This document shows, in pieces, positions 1 to 9,140 of a stretch of DNA of 64,000 nucleotides. Positions within the stretch are counted from its first letter, which is position 1. Each line of letters opens with the position of its first letter. The notes under the pieces are model-generated. The model was not told the DNA's origin. It did no database searches and saw nothing but the letters and a program-made list of their open reading frames with translations. The stretch is taken from contig NZ_JBJDLK010000009.1 in the NCBI RefSeq assembly GCF_045762675.1, positions 95,253 through 159,252 of the forward strand, given 5' to 3'. Both the position numbers and the translations under genes were made by a program. The DNA comes from Elizabethkingia meningoseptica_A. GTDB taxonomy: Bacteria; Bacteroidota; Bacteroidia; Flavobacteriales; Weeksellaceae.

Positions 1-1164
1 AAAAACATCTCTTTTTCTGATTAAGTGTACTTTCCCATCCATTACCATTACCTCTGCCGGCTTCAGACGGCTGTTGAAGTTAGAGCTCATTTCAAAGCCG
101 TAAGCTCCTGCATTTCTGAATACCAGAACATCACCTTCTCTTACTTCATTAATTTTTCTGTCCCATGCAAAAGTATCAGTTTCACAGATGTTTCCTACAA
201 CTGTATAGATGCGTTCCGGACCATTCGGGTTGGAAAGGTTTTCAATTTTATGATAAGAATCGTAGAACATCGGGCGGATTAAGTGATTAAATCCTGAATT
301 AACTCCTACAAAAACAGTTGCTGTAGTCTGCTTAATGACGTTTGCTCTTACTAAAAAATGTCCGCACTCACTTACCAGATATTTTCCAGGTTCAAACCAT
401 AATTCAAAATCCTTTCCGGATTCTTTTTTGAAATCATTTACAGCCTTTAATACTTTCTTGCCTAATGTTTTTACATCGGTCTCCAGCTCTCCTTCCTGAT
501 AAGGCACTTTGAAGCCACTACCCATATCAATATATTTAAGATCCGGAAAGTCTTCCACCATCTCAAACATAATTTCAAGTCCTTGAATAAAAACATCAAT
601 GTCTTTAATTTCACTTCCGGTATGCATATGTAACCCTTCAACTCTCAAACCTGTTGTCTTTACAATACGCTGAATATGTCTTAGCTGATGGATAGAAATA
701 CCAAATTTACTATCGATATGACCTGTTGAAATTTTATAATTTCCACCTGCAAAAATATGTGGATTGATTCTGATAAATACAGGATATGAGTTTCCGTATT
801 TATTACCGAACTGTTCCAGAATAGAAATATTATCAATATTGATATGTACACCAAGCTTCATAGCTTCTTCAATCTCTGTAATATCCACACAATTTGGTGT
901 AAATAAGATCTTTTCAGGTGTGAATCCGGCTTTAAGACCTAAATTCACCTCGTGAATACTTACACAGTCGATATTAGCACCTAACTTTTGTATGTATTTC
1001 AGAATGTTGATATTGGTTAAAGCCTTTGCAGCATAAAAGAATCTTGTCTTACCATCGAATGACTTTGTAAGCTTTTCGTACTGCTCTCTTATTTTTTCAG
1101 TTTCATAAACGTATACGGGTGTTCCGTACTCTCCTGCAATTTTTAATAATTCTTGGTTTGTCAT
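1..1164 (-). CDS. lysA: Diaminopimelate decarboxylase (3' end outside window)
   Basis: Decarboxylates meso-diaminopimelate to L-lysine, the last step of lysine synthesis, in the cytoplasm with PLP. The first 388 codons are visible and only the C-terminal end is cut off by the window edge. The fold type III PLP lysine lies in FFYAAKA (about K47), followed by the alanine-racemase-like barrel with HMHTGS. The C-terminal barrel has the catalytic cysteine in GNICETDTFAWDR (about residue 327). The ATG at 1164 gives the usual MTNQELLKIAGEYGTPVYVYE N-terminus start. The same metabolite is used by MurE in this window, whose DNPR motif fits meso-diaminopimelate peptidoglycan. Confident family call. Confidence 0.95.
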   Translation of the reverse strand, partial: MTNQELLKIAGEYGTPVYVYETEKIREQYEKLTKSFDGKTRFFYAAKALTNINILKYIQKLGANIDCVSIHEVNLGLKAGFTPEKILFTPNCVDITEIEEAMKLGVHINIDNISILEQFGNKYGNSYPVFIRINPHIFAGGNYKISTGHIDSKFGISIHQLRHIQRIVKTTGLRVEGLHMHTGSEIKDIDVFIQGLEIMFEMVEDFPDLKYIDMGSGFKVPYQEGELETDVKTLGKKVLKAVNDFKKESGKDFELWFEPGKYLVSECGHFLVRANVIKQTTATVFVGVNSGFNHLIRPMFYDSYHKIENLSNPNGPERIYTVVGNICETDTFAWDRKINEVREGDVLVFRNAGAYGFEMSSNFNSRLKPAEVMVMDGKVHLIRKRDVF

Positions 1165-1194
1165 ATAGCTTTTTGTACTATTTTGTACCTAATA

Positions 1195-2418
1195 TTAGGT
1201 TGTTGGCAGATTTTTTATCTCATAATTATTGCGCAGCAAAGATAATTTTAATTCGTTGTATATCATATTATTTACTGCCTGAATTTCAATTTTTAATTTA
1301 TTAATCTTATTTAAAGACTTTATTTGATGGTGAAGTTCGTAAAATCCATAGCCTGTAAGTTTACCTTTTTCAAGTACCAGAAATGATTTTTCACTTTTGG
1401 TTCTTCCTTCAGAAATCCAAATTTCATCGCGGTTCTCCAGAGCAAGAAACTCTTGTAAAGCTTCCGGGTTGCCCTGAAAACGCTCCTGTTCATTGATATA
1501 AGATTTAACTTTATTTCCTTGTGAAAAAGATTTGAACTTCAGTAAATCCCCGGTCTGTCCTTTTGTTCTTTCTACCGTATATTTTTCGTTCTTAAAATAG
1601 AGTCCGAAAGGCAGAGAAGGCGTCTTCTTTTTCGTCTTCTGAAGCAACATCAGCTTTGCAATAAGCTCATTTCCTGTAAACTCATACTGAATCTGTGTTG
1701 TTTCTGCTTTTAGCTTATCCCATTTTTTGGTTTTGGAATGAAAAATTTTAGTTGCTGTCTGATAAATATTGGAAGAATAATCGCTGTACAGAATTTCGCC
1801 CTTATCATTCTGAAAATAAATCATCCCGTTGTCGGATGGTAAAAATTCTGTTAATGCTGTAATTTTTTTATTCAGGTTATTGGAAACCTGAGCCTCCCTA
1901 TGATGTTTTAAAATCTCTTTATCCTGATCTTTCGCCAGTAATATTTTAAATAATTCTACCGTGGCACGTGCATCACCAGCAGCACGGTGTCTGTCGGTTA
2001 ACGGAACGCCTAATGACTTTGACAGTTTCCCAAGGGAATAACTTTCTTCATCCGGAATTAATTTTTTAGCCAGTGGAATAGTATCTATCGTTTCCTTTTC
2101 ATAATCATAGCCTAAGCGGTGAAAAGATTGTCGCAGCATTCTGTAATCAAATTCTACATTATGACCTACCAGTATAGACCCTTCTGTAATCTCAACAACC
2201 CTTTTCGCTATTTCGTGAAACTTTGGTGCCGTTTTTACCATTTTTTGAGTAATCCCTGTCAGCTTTTGTACAAACGGGGATATGGTATCTTCCGGATTAA
2301 CCAGAGATATAAACTGATCTATAATTTCATGTCCGTCAAAACGGTATATAGCAACTTCGATAATACTTTCTTTTTTGAAAGCACCACCATTACTTTCAAT
2401 ATCTAAAATCGAATACAA
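1195..2418 (-). CDS. DEDDh 3'-5' exonuclease with degenerate GIY-YIG (UvrC-like) domain
   Basis: The N-terminal domain (residues 1-165) is a DnaQ/epsilon-like exonuclease. D6 and E8 are in LDIES, D91 is in HNVEFD, and H144 and D149 are in HRAAGDA, so the DEDDh catalytic set is complete. Residues about 190-275 align by eye with the UvrC/Cho GIY-YIG fold: LPSDNGMIYF, then GEILYSDYSSNI, then a GNEL helix. The hallmark residues are changed: the GIY tyrosine is I200, the YIG glycine is D213 and the expected arginine is Y219. E251 is kept. The remaining about 130 residues are unassigned. The domain order exonuclease then GIY-YIG is known in bacterial repair proteins. Here the second nuclease is probably inactive and may only bind DNA. 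Likely role: DNA repair or proofreading. Confidence 0.8.
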   Translation of the reverse strand: MYSILDIESNGGAFKKESIIEVAIYRFDGHEIIDQFISLVNPEDTISPFVQKLTGITQKMVKTAPKFHEIAKRVVEITEGSILVGHNVEFDYRMLRQSFHRLGYDYEKETIDTIPLAKKLIPDEESYSLGKLSKSLGVPLTDRHRAAGDARATVELFKILLAKDQDKEILKHHREAQVSNNLNKKITALTEFLPSDNGMIYFQNDKGEILYSDYSSNIYQTATKIFHSKTKKWDKLKAETTQIQYEFTGNELIAKLMLLQKTKKKTPSLPFGLYFKNEKYTVERTKGQTGDLLKFKSFSQGNKVKSYINEQERFQGNPEALQEFLALENRDEIWISEGRTKSEKSFLVLEKGKLTGYGFYELHHQIKSLNKINKLKIEIQAVNNMIYNELKLSLLRNNYEIKNLPTT

Positions 2419-2452
2419 TGTTATCTATTAATTAAATTTTATTTTTTTGGAA

Positions 2453-3985
2453 CTATCTTCTTTTCTTCAGCCCTAAAAGACTGAACAACATATTGAGAAT
2501 TTCTCTCATAAAAGTATTTCCTACTGATTTGGCCAAAGGACTTTTAAGCACCTGCTCAAACGTACCCGGTTCTGGTTTAGGTTGTCTTCTGGATGTAGAT
2601 GTTGAAGTTTGTTGCTGATCTACTGCCTGCTGGTTCATTCTGGCACTAAGAATTTCAAAAGCTGACTCTTTATTAACCGCATCTTTATACCGCTGTACCA
2701 TAGACGAAGAAGCCACAATATCGTCAATTTCCTGAGGGGTAAGAATATCCATTCTGGACTCCGGAGAAATCAGATACGTATCCACCAGCGGGGTTGGAAT
2801 TCCTTTTTCATCTAGGGCAGTAACAAATGCTTCACCAATACCCAGATTCTGAATTAATTCGGAAGCTTTGTAAAATTCAGTGGAAGGGTAATTCTCAACA
2901 GCCTTATCAATCTCTTTTTTATCTTTAGCCGTAAAACCTCTTAGTGCATGCTGGATTTTTAATCCTAACTGGCTTAATACTCCATCCGGAACATCTCCTG
3001 GAACCTGAGTAATAAAGTATACACCTACTCCTTTGGAACGGATCAGTTTTACAATAGTTTCTATCTGATTCAATAGCGTTTTTGAAGCTTCCTTAAATAA
3101 TAAATGTGCCTCATCTATAAACAAAGCAAATTTAGGTTTTCCTTTATCTCCTACTTCCGGGAACTTTTCATAGATCTCTGCAAGCAAGGATAACATGAAG
3201 GTTGAAAACAACTGAGGTTTGCTCTGTAAATCGGTTACTCTAAGGATATTAATAACTCCCATTCCGTTACGGGTTTGTAAAAGATCCTGTACCTCGAAGG
3301 ATAGTTCTCCGAAAAATTCTTTGGCTCCCTGTTGTTCCAATGCAACAATAGAGCGCAGAATAGCTCCGAGTGATGAAGAAGCAATACTTCCGTAATTGCT
3401 GCTTAGCTCTGCTTTCCCCTGGGGATCATCTGTTACATATTGTAATACCTTTTTAAGATCATCAAGATCTAATAAGGGTAGCCTCTTGTCTTCGCAATAT
3501 TTAAAAATAATAGACATAATGCTCGACTGAGTATCATTAAGTCCCAAAATCTTACTTAATAAAACGGGGCCAAATTCAGTAACTGTTGCTCTGAGTCTTA
3601 CTCCTTTTTCATCGGAGATACTCATAAACTCTACCGGAAAAGCATGCGGCTCATATGGTAATTGTGTCTTAGCGTAACGTTCCTGAATCTTGGAATTATT
3701 TTCACCGGCAGCACCCAATCCGGATAAATCCCCCTTAATATCCATAACCATTGTCGGAATTCCGTTCCGGGAAAGTTGCTCCACAAAAACCTGAAGCGTT
3801 TTTGTCTTTCCGGTTCCGGTTGCTCCTGCAATCAGTCCATGTCTGTTTACTGTGCTTAAAGGAATACATACATCCACTTCAGGAAGAACTTCTCCGTTAA
3901 AAATACCTTTTCCCAGTACAATATGTTCACCTGTGCACTGGTATCTTGCTGTAAGCTCCTGAATAAATTTTCCTTTATCTGCCAT
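2453..3985 (-). CDS. HerA-like / DUF853 (YjgR-type) P-loop ATPase
   Basis: 510-residue cytoplasmic ATPase of the HerA/FtsK superfamily, DUF853 group (E. coli YjgR). Walker A is GATGTGKT at about residues 54-61, and Walker B is FALFIDEAHLLF near the middle. A conserved VYFITQVPGDVPD segment and a GEAFVTALDEKG segment follow, both typical of the family. The tail ends in a short glutamine/serine-rich linker and a hydrophobic stretch MREILNMLFSLLGLKKRR. The substrate of YjgR-type ATPases is not established; DNA translocation is inferred from the superfamily. It lies 34 bp upstream of the exonuclease on the same strand, which suggests a shared transcript and a possible joint DNA-processing role. 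Confidence 0.85.
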   Translation of the reverse strand: MADKGKFIQELTARYQCTGEHIVLGKGIFNGEVLPEVDVCIPLSTVNRHGLIAGATGTGKTKTLQVFVEQLSRNGIPTMVMDIKGDLSGLGAAGENNSKIQERYAKTQLPYEPHAFPVEFMSISDEKGVRLRATVTEFGPVLLSKILGLNDTQSSIMSIIFKYCEDKRLPLLDLDDLKKVLQYVTDDPQGKAELSSNYGSIASSSLGAILRSIVALEQQGAKEFFGELSFEVQDLLQTRNGMGVINILRVTDLQSKPQLFSTFMLSLLAEIYEKFPEVGDKGKPKFALFIDEAHLLFKEASKTLLNQIETIVKLIRSKGVGVYFITQVPGDVPDGVLSQLGLKIQHALRGFTAKDKKEIDKAVENYPSTEFYKASELIQNLGIGEAFVTALDEKGIPTPLVDTYLISPESRMDILTPQEIDDIVASSSMVQRYKDAVNKESAFEILSARMNQQAVDQQQTSTSTSRRQPKPEPGTFEQVLKSPLAKSVGNTFMREILNMLFSLLGLKKRR

Positions 3986-4336
3986 TTAAAAATGTTTTTG
4001 ACGGATAAATTTAGAAATTTTGACTGAGAACAGGGCATATTTTTTTGTTCCGGAAAAAGAAAAAACAAAATCTTTTCCCGGATACGCGAACAAATATGCT
4101 GAATATCTTTTAATGACAATACGTTCAGGCTTTCAAAAATCTATACCACAAGGATGGTCTTGTAGAAAATTTTAAAATCTGAACATTATTTACAAACATT
4201 CAGTTGTGTGATATATTTTATACTAAAATCCGGTATTTTAGATCAATTCTCAATACATCTGTCTTGATAAATATCAGTGTATGTTCTCCGGAAAACGGCA
4301 ATATTAATCTCTAATTTTGTATCACTATTAATACTC
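3986..4336. other. Intergenic region between divergent genes
   Basis: About 350 bp between the HerA-like gene (minus) and the small membrane protein (plus). No convincing reading frame is seen. The only regulatory signal recognised is the -7 box at 4312-4319. Confidence 0.6.
4312..4319 (+). promoter_or_regulatory. Promoter -7 box (TAnnTTTG) for the copper-receptor unit
   Basis: The sequence TAATTTTG matches the Bacteroidota -7 element TAnnTTTG exactly. No clear -33 TTG is seen at the usual spacing. It lies 18 bp before the TTG codon at 4337 and inside the longer frame that opens at GTG 4277, which argues for the TTG start. Confidence 0.5.
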
Positions 4337-4687
4337 TTGAACAAGTTTACTCCATATTTATTCAGCATTATATGTGCGCTCCTGATCTTCCAGAAAATCT
4401 GGATATGGGCTGAGTATAAAATCAATATGGACTGGTATATTGAAAACTGTATCAACAAGAATAAACCTGAGATGCATTGTAACGGAAAGTGCCGGCTTTC
4501 TTCGGAAGAGGATAAAAATCCTAATTTTACATGGTTGAAAGTAGCTACCGAATTTGTGGGGCTTCCTGTTGTTCTTACCAAAGTAGTCACAAATACTATT
4601 TCCCATATCCGTCTGATAGCTTCGCATAATATTCAGCATTTATTATTAGGATACCTAAGTCTTCCTTTACGCCCTCCCGTATTATAA
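4337..4687 (+). CDS. Small membrane protein with CxGKC motif, partner of copper TonB receptor
   Basis: About 116 residues from a TTG start that gives an MNKFTPYLF N-terminus, then a membrane helix (SIICALLIFQKIWIWAEYKIN), then the motif ENCINKNKPEMHCNGKCR. This pattern, a membrane helix followed by NC...KPEMxCNGKC, recurs in small Bacteroidota proteins next to TonB-dependent metal receptors. That is recalled knowledge and was not searched. The three cysteines could bind a metal such as copper (inference). The GTG at 4277 in the same frame is less likely, because the promoter -7 box lies downstream of it. The gene sits 107 bp before the copper receptor on the same strand. Confidence 0.65.
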   Translation: MNKFTPYLFSIICALLIFQKIWIWAEYKINMDWYIENCINKNKPEMHCNGKCRLSSEEDKNPNFTWLKVATEFVGLPVVLTKVVTNTISHIRLIASHNIQHLLLGYLSLPLRPPVL

Positions 4688-4794
4688 GTACACATATTTT
4701 CTATCTGCTTTAATCAGCATGTAGTTCTATAGCTGTATCCTTACAAATACAGAAGTGATTTTATATATCCATTATAATCTTATAATACATTATT

Positions 4795-6801
4795 ATGTTA
4801 TTAAAAAACATCGCTGCGGCAGCATTCTTATGCCTTGGTGTAAGCAATATTTTTGCACAAAAAAATGATTCTTTAATTCAGCAAAATATAGAAGTTGTTC
4901 GTATCCTTAAACACAATACCAGTAAAAGACTCTCTGCCAGTCATTCCGATTACCTAAACCACGATGCCGGAAACTTCCTGACCAATTTACCAGAAATAAG
5001 CGGAAGAAGAATTGCGGGGAGCTACGCTACCGATCCTGTGTTAAGAGGCTTTAAGTTTGAACAGCTTAATATTGTTAATGACGGATCTCTTACCAGTATA
5101 CAGGCCTGCCCAAGCAGAATGGATCCACCGGCTAGTCAGGTTAACTTAAATCTGGTCAAAGAAGCAGAAATCTTTAAAGGCCCATACCAGTTCCGGTTTG
5201 GAAATTCTTTCGGAGGAACTATTAATTTCGTGAGCATAGATCCTAAATTTACAGAAAAAACAGATTTCAGCGGAAGATTATCTACCGGCTATGAAACCAA
5301 CGGGTACGGAGCGCGAAATGAACTTCTTACACGTCTTTCCAGCAGAAAACTCAGTCTGGATGTTTTTGGTTCTTATCAAAAAGCCGACGATTATAAAGAT
5401 GGAGATGGGAATAAAGTTCCTTCTGCATTCGAGAGGTATAATATTGGTTCAAGAATATCCTACCAATGGAATGACCGTAATGTAACAACGGCACAGGTAA
5501 CTACCAATCAGGCCAGAGACGTAAAATTTGCAACCGGAATGATGGATCTTCTGAAAGACAATACATGGTTGTATGCTCTAAAGCATGATATGACTTTTCA
5601 GAATTCTGTTTTCAGAAAATTAAGCCTGAACAGCTACTTATCGGAAGTAGACCATACCATGGGAACGCCTGATCTGAGTATGATTTCCAGAATAAAAAGC
5701 AGATCCGGAGGCGGGCGCGCCGAACTTAAATTACAGTGGGATAACAATCTGCTTTATACAGGTGCCGATTTCCGTCATGACGGAGAGCGGGAAGTTCCAC
5801 AGAAAATGAATATGGCACATGGCGGAATGCCTATGAAGTCTTACAGCACCTGGCAGAATGGGCAAATAAACCGCTTAGGCTGGTTTAATGAATTTCAGCG
5901 GCACTGGGGAAATAATAAAATTACAGCTTCTTACCGATTAGACTATTCTCATTCAACCGCTAATGATCCTTCTCCTCTTTTTATGGAATGGTACGGAAAT
6001 AAACTTTCAACAAACCAGACAACACACAGCTTCAGTCTTTCTTACAACAGAGCTCTGGATCAGCATCAGCAGATAACCGTATTAATGGGTCGTGGAGAAA
6101 GAAGCGCTGGTATTACTGAACGTTATATAAGCTTCTTCCCTCTTGGTAACGATTTCTATCAGTATCTGGGAAATCCATTTTTGAAACCGGAAAAAAATTA
6201 TCAGATAGATCTCGTATATTCTTATAAAAGTGACAAGTTAAGCTTCCAGGCAGATGCATTTTACTCCAGATTGAAAGACTTTATTTCCTCAGAAATTTCT
6301 ACAGAAATAAAGCCTACATTTCCGATGTTTAAGGGGGTACGTCAGATGAGAAACATTGATAATGCTTACAAAGCAGGTATTGAAGGATCTGTTCAGTGGA
6401 ATATCACAAATTACCTGAGAACAGAGGCCGCAGCGGCTTATACTTATGCAAAAAACAGGAGTGAAGATGTCCCTCTTCCTGAAATAGCACCATTAGAAAC
6501 ACGATTCAGGTTAGAAGGAAACTTTAATATATTTAGTCTGGGTGCGGAAATGCGGTACACCGACCAACAAAACAGAACGAATCCTTTATTTGGAGAAATG
6601 CCAACAAAAGATTTTACTTTATTTAATATTGACGCCCGTGTTGAAGTTTTCAAAAATTTCAATGCTACATTACAGCTCAGAAATATTTTCAACAGAGCTT
6701 ATACCGAATACCTCAACAAAACTTCAGCCAGCTCAGGATATACCCAACGGTTTATGTCACCCGGCAGGAACTTTGCTTTAACCTGTTCGTATACATTTTA
6801 A
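4795..6801 (+). CDS. TonB-dependent copper receptor (OprC/NosA type)
   Basis: 668-residue outer-membrane receptor. It has a signal peptide ending near IFAQ, then a plug domain that includes GRRIAGSYATDPVLRGF and the segment ACPSRMDPPASQVN. The C-R-M-D-P-P signature is characteristic of TonB-dependent copper receptors such as OprC and NosA. Methionine/histidine-rich strands occur later (MNMAHGGMPMKS near residue 343, VDHTMGTPDLSM), as expected for copper ligands. It ends in a barrel strand with terminal Phe (LTCSYTF). Transport would be powered by a TonB-ExbBD complex such as the one at 12.5-14.5 kb. No carboxypeptidase-like N-domain is present. The copper assignment rests on motifs seen by eye. 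Confidence 0.85.
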   Translation: MLLKNIAAAAFLCLGVSNIFAQKNDSLIQQNIEVVRILKHNTSKRLSASHSDYLNHDAGNFLTNLPEISGRRIAGSYATDPVLRGFKFEQLNIVNDGSLTSIQACPSRMDPPASQVNLNLVKEAEIFKGPYQFRFGNSFGGTINFVSIDPKFTEKTDFSGRLSTGYETNGYGARNELLTRLSSRKLSLDVFGSYQKADDYKDGDGNKVPSAFERYNIGSRISYQWNDRNVTTAQVTTNQARDVKFATGMMDLLKDNTWLYALKHDMTFQNSVFRKLSLNSYLSEVDHTMGTPDLSMISRIKSRSGGGRAELKLQWDNNLLYTGADFRHDGEREVPQKMNMAHGGMPMKSYSTWQNGQINRLGWFNEFQRHWGNNKITASYRLDYSHSTANDPSPLFMEWYGNKLSTNQTTHSFSLSYNRALDQHQQITVLMGRGERSAGITERYISFFPLGNDFYQYLGNPFLKPEKNYQIDLVYSYKSDKLSFQADAFYSRLKDFISSEISTEIKPTFPMFKGVRQMRNIDNAYKAGIEGSVQWNITNYLRTEAAAAYTYAKNRSEDVPLPEIAPLETRFRLEGNFNIFSLGAEMRYTDQQNRTNPLFGEMPTKDFTLFNIDARVEVFKNFNATLQLRNIFNRAYTEYLNKTSASSGYTQRFMSPGRNFALTCSYTF

Positions 6802-6804
6802 ATA

Positions 6805-6832
6805 AAAATCGCCCGGTATATCGGGCGATTTT
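6805..6832. terminator. Bidirectional intrinsic terminator
   Basis: A perfect 11-bp stem AAAATCGCCCG / CGGGCGATTTT with a 6-nt loop. It has A-runs and T-runs on both sides and sits between the convergent copper receptor (plus) and thioredoxin (minus) genes. Confidence 0.9.
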
Positions 6833-6840
6833 ATATTTTA

Positions 6841-7140
6841 TCATATATATTTTTTCAGTTCTGCGGTCAGGCTGTTAACATCCATTACACCACTCTGCCG
6901 GAACAACAACTCTCCGCTTTTGAAAATCATTGTTGTCGGGACACTCCTCACGCCATACTCTGCCGCAATAGACTGATATTGGTCTATATCTATTTTCACA
7001 ATTCTGGCTCCTTCTTCAACATTTCGCTTAACACTATTCAATACCGAAGCCATTACCTTACATGGCTGGCACCATGTAGCAAAAAAATTGACAACTACTG
7101 GTCTTTCGGACTGAATAAGTTCATTAAATTTCGCTGACAT
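6841..7140 (-). CDS. Thioredoxin
   Basis: 99-residue cytoplasmic thioredoxin without a signal peptide. The active site is WCQPCK, a CQPC variant of the usual CGPC. The cis-proline loop is in VRSVPTTMIF. It is the last gene of the unit CstB-like enzyme - rhodanese - thioredoxin and starts 3 bp after the rhodanese stop. In that setting it could reduce persulfides carried by the upstream proteins (inference). Confidence 0.92.
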   Translation of the reverse strand: MSAKFNELIQSERPVVVNFFATWCQPCKVMASVLNSVKRNVEEGARIVKIDIDQYQSIAAEYGVRSVPTTMIFKSGELLFRQSGVMDVNSLTAELKKYI

Positions 7141-7143
7141 GTT

Positions 7144-7524
7144 TTAATCTTTAGTTTGATTTTTATTTTTTAGTGCCGATACATTCTGATAAGAAACACC
7201 ACTATAAACATTCGGAAGATTGTTTTTCTGCAATAGATCTTTCGCTTTTCCCGCTCTTACTCCCGACCGGCAATACACCACGATATTTTTCTTTCCCTGA
7301 AATTCCGGCAGCCTGCTTTCTATCTGATCAAGAGGAATATTTACAGCACCCTCTATTTTTTCTGCTTCATATTCTTCAGGCGTACGCACATCTACAAGAA
7401 AGGTTTTTTGCTCATTAACCAGTCTGCTTATTTTTTGATCATCGGATTTTTGAGCGGTTGAACAGGATGCCAATCCTCCAAAAATCAAAATAACGAACAG
7501 GTATTTTACAATTTGCTTTGGCAT
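7144..7524 (-). CDS. Rhodanese-like lipoprotein
   Basis: 126 residues. A signal peptide ends in lipobox GLASC with C21 as the lipidated residue, followed by a single rhodanese domain. The catalytic cysteine is C85 in VVYCRSGVRAGKA, preceded by LVDVRTPEEYE. It should carry sulfane sulfur on the periplasmic side of a membrane. The start overlaps the 3' end of the CstB-like gene by 19 bp, so translation is probably coupled. The extracytoplasmic location differs from the cytoplasmic partners on either side. Confidence 0.88.
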   Translation of the reverse strand: MPKQIVKYLFVILIFGGLASCSTAQKSDDQKISRLVNEQKTFLVDVRTPEEYEAEKIEGAVNIPLDQIESRLPEFQGKKNIVVYCRSGVRAGKAKDLLQKNNLPNVYSGVSYQNVSALKNKNQTKD

Positions 7525-8909
7525 ACAAAATCAGTTGTAGGTATCGTTGTTGTTTTTATTTTATTAAAACCTCCGTCTACCTCTGTGAAATTCCTGTAAC
7601 CTCTTGCCTGCAATATACTGGCAGCAATCATACTTCTGTAACCACCTGCACAATGAAGGAAGAAATGTTCTTTAGGATCAATATCTTTTATCCAGTTATT
7701 GATATAAGCCAAAGGACGACTGTAAGCATCTTCAACATGCTCCGCCGCGTACTCCCCTTCTTTTCTTACATCTATCACTTTTGCTTCCGGAGTATAGTCT
7801 TGTGCAAACTCTTCTGCTGTTATCCTGTGGATGCTATCAGTTTCTTTTCCTGCTTCCTGCCATGCCGCAACACCTCCTTTCAGATAGCCTACAACATGAT
7901 CAAAGCCTACACGACTCAGTCTGGTAATAACCTCCTCTTCTTTACCTTCATCAGTCACCAGTAATAACGGCTGATTTACATCAACAATCATAGCACCTAC
8001 CCACGGTGCAAAATCACCTTTTACACCAATATTTACTGATTGCGGAATAAAAGCTTTATGGAAATCTGCTGCTGATCTTGTATCCAGAATCAACGCTCCT
8101 GTTGCTTCTGCCTGATCTTCAAATTCATCAGCTGACAGAGGTGTCAAACCTTGTTTAAGTACATCATCAAAGCTCTCATATCCTTTTTTATTCATGGCTA
8201 CATTCATGGCAAAATAGCCCGGAGGTGGTGTTAAACCATCTGTGACTTCCTGAACAAATGCAGCTTTATCCGGCTGATTCAAGGCATAATTTGTTCTCTT
8301 CTGATTCCCTAAGCTGTCTACTGTTTCTTTCTGCATATTCTTCCCACAGGCACTCCCCGCGCCGTGAGCCGGATAGACCGTAATATCATCAGACAATGGC
8401 ATAATCTTGTTCATCAGGCTTTCATACAGCATTCCTGCCAGATCTTCCTGAGTAAGGTCTTTCCCTTTCTGTGCCAGATCCGGACGCCCCACATCACCTA
8501 AAAACAATGTGTCACCTGAGAATAAAGCCGTTTCTTTTCCGTCTTCATCTATTAGTAAATAACAGGAGCTTTCCAGTGTATGACCTGGTGTATGCAATAC
8601 TTTTATTTTAACTTTTCCTATTTCAAAAACTTCTTCATCTTTGGCAATAATAGCTTCAAACTCAGGCTTCGCTGTCGGTCCGTAGACAATTTCTGCTCCG
8701 GTTTTCTCACTTAAATCCAGGTGACCGGATACAAAATCAGCATGAAAGTGTGTCTCGAAAATGTATTTAAGTCTGGCATGATCTTCCTGCAATTTATTCA
8801 GGTAAGGCTGCACTTCTCTTAATGGATCAATGATTACTGCTTCACCTTCGGATACGATATAATACGCTCCCTGAGCAAGACATCCTGTATATATTTGTTC
8901 TACTTTCAT
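7506..8909 (-). CDS. CstB-like persulfide dioxygenase-rhodanese fusion
   Basis: 467 residues in three parts. First is a metallo-beta-lactamase-fold persulfide dioxygenase with THFHADFVSGH (near residue 53), LHTPGHT and VYPAHGAGS. Second is a rhodanese-like domain (about 260-355) in which the active-site loop reads LLLVTDEGKEEE, without cysteine, so it is a pseudo-rhodanese. Third is an active-type rhodanese with C420 in FLHCAGGYRSM. This order matches CstB of Staphylococcus, which oxidises low-molecular-weight persulfides to sulfite and thiosulfate. It is the first gene of a sulfur operon with a rhodanese lipoprotein and a thioredoxin. No CstR-like regulator is adjacent. Confidence 0.85.
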   Translation of the reverse strand: MKVEQIYTGCLAQGAYYIVSEGEAVIIDPLREVQPYLNKLQEDHARLKYIFETHFHADFVSGHLDLSEKTGAEIVYGPTAKPEFEAIIAKDEEVFEIGKVKIKVLHTPGHTLESSCYLLIDEDGKETALFSGDTLFLGDVGRPDLAQKGKDLTQEDLAGMLYESLMNKIMPLSDDITVYPAHGAGSACGKNMQKETVDSLGNQKRTNYALNQPDKAAFVQEVTDGLTPPPGYFAMNVAMNKKGYESFDDVLKQGLTPLSADEFEDQAEATGALILDTRSAADFHKAFIPQSVNIGVKGDFAPWVGAMIVDVNQPLLLVTDEGKEEEVITRLSRVGFDHVVGYLKGGVAAWQEAGKETDSIHRITAEEFAQDYTPEAKVIDVRKEGEYAAEHVEDAYSRPLAYINNWIKDIDPKEHFFLHCAGGYRSMIAASILQARGYRNFTEVDGGFNKIKTTTIPTTDFVCQSKL

Positions 8910-9140
8910 TTTAATTTAATTATTATGAATAAAATAGCCATCTAAAGTACAAATTTTGCGGCAAAGACCATACCGTATATTGAATATCTGACATGATTTT
9001 TATTGCCTGTATAAAAGTATTTTTATTGGTTATTTAACTTTCTCCTCAATCACTTATCTTATTCTATATAAAATTTATTTATTTTTATTTGTAACAAAAC
9101 TACCTTTTCGTTTACTAATTATTTAGTTATAATATTTGAT

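Noticed and set aside
4277..4336. GTG start giving 20 extra residues on the small copper-unit membrane protein
   Set aside because: A promoter -7 box (TAATTTTG, 4312-4319) lies inside this stretch, and the helix starts cleanly at the TTG 4337.
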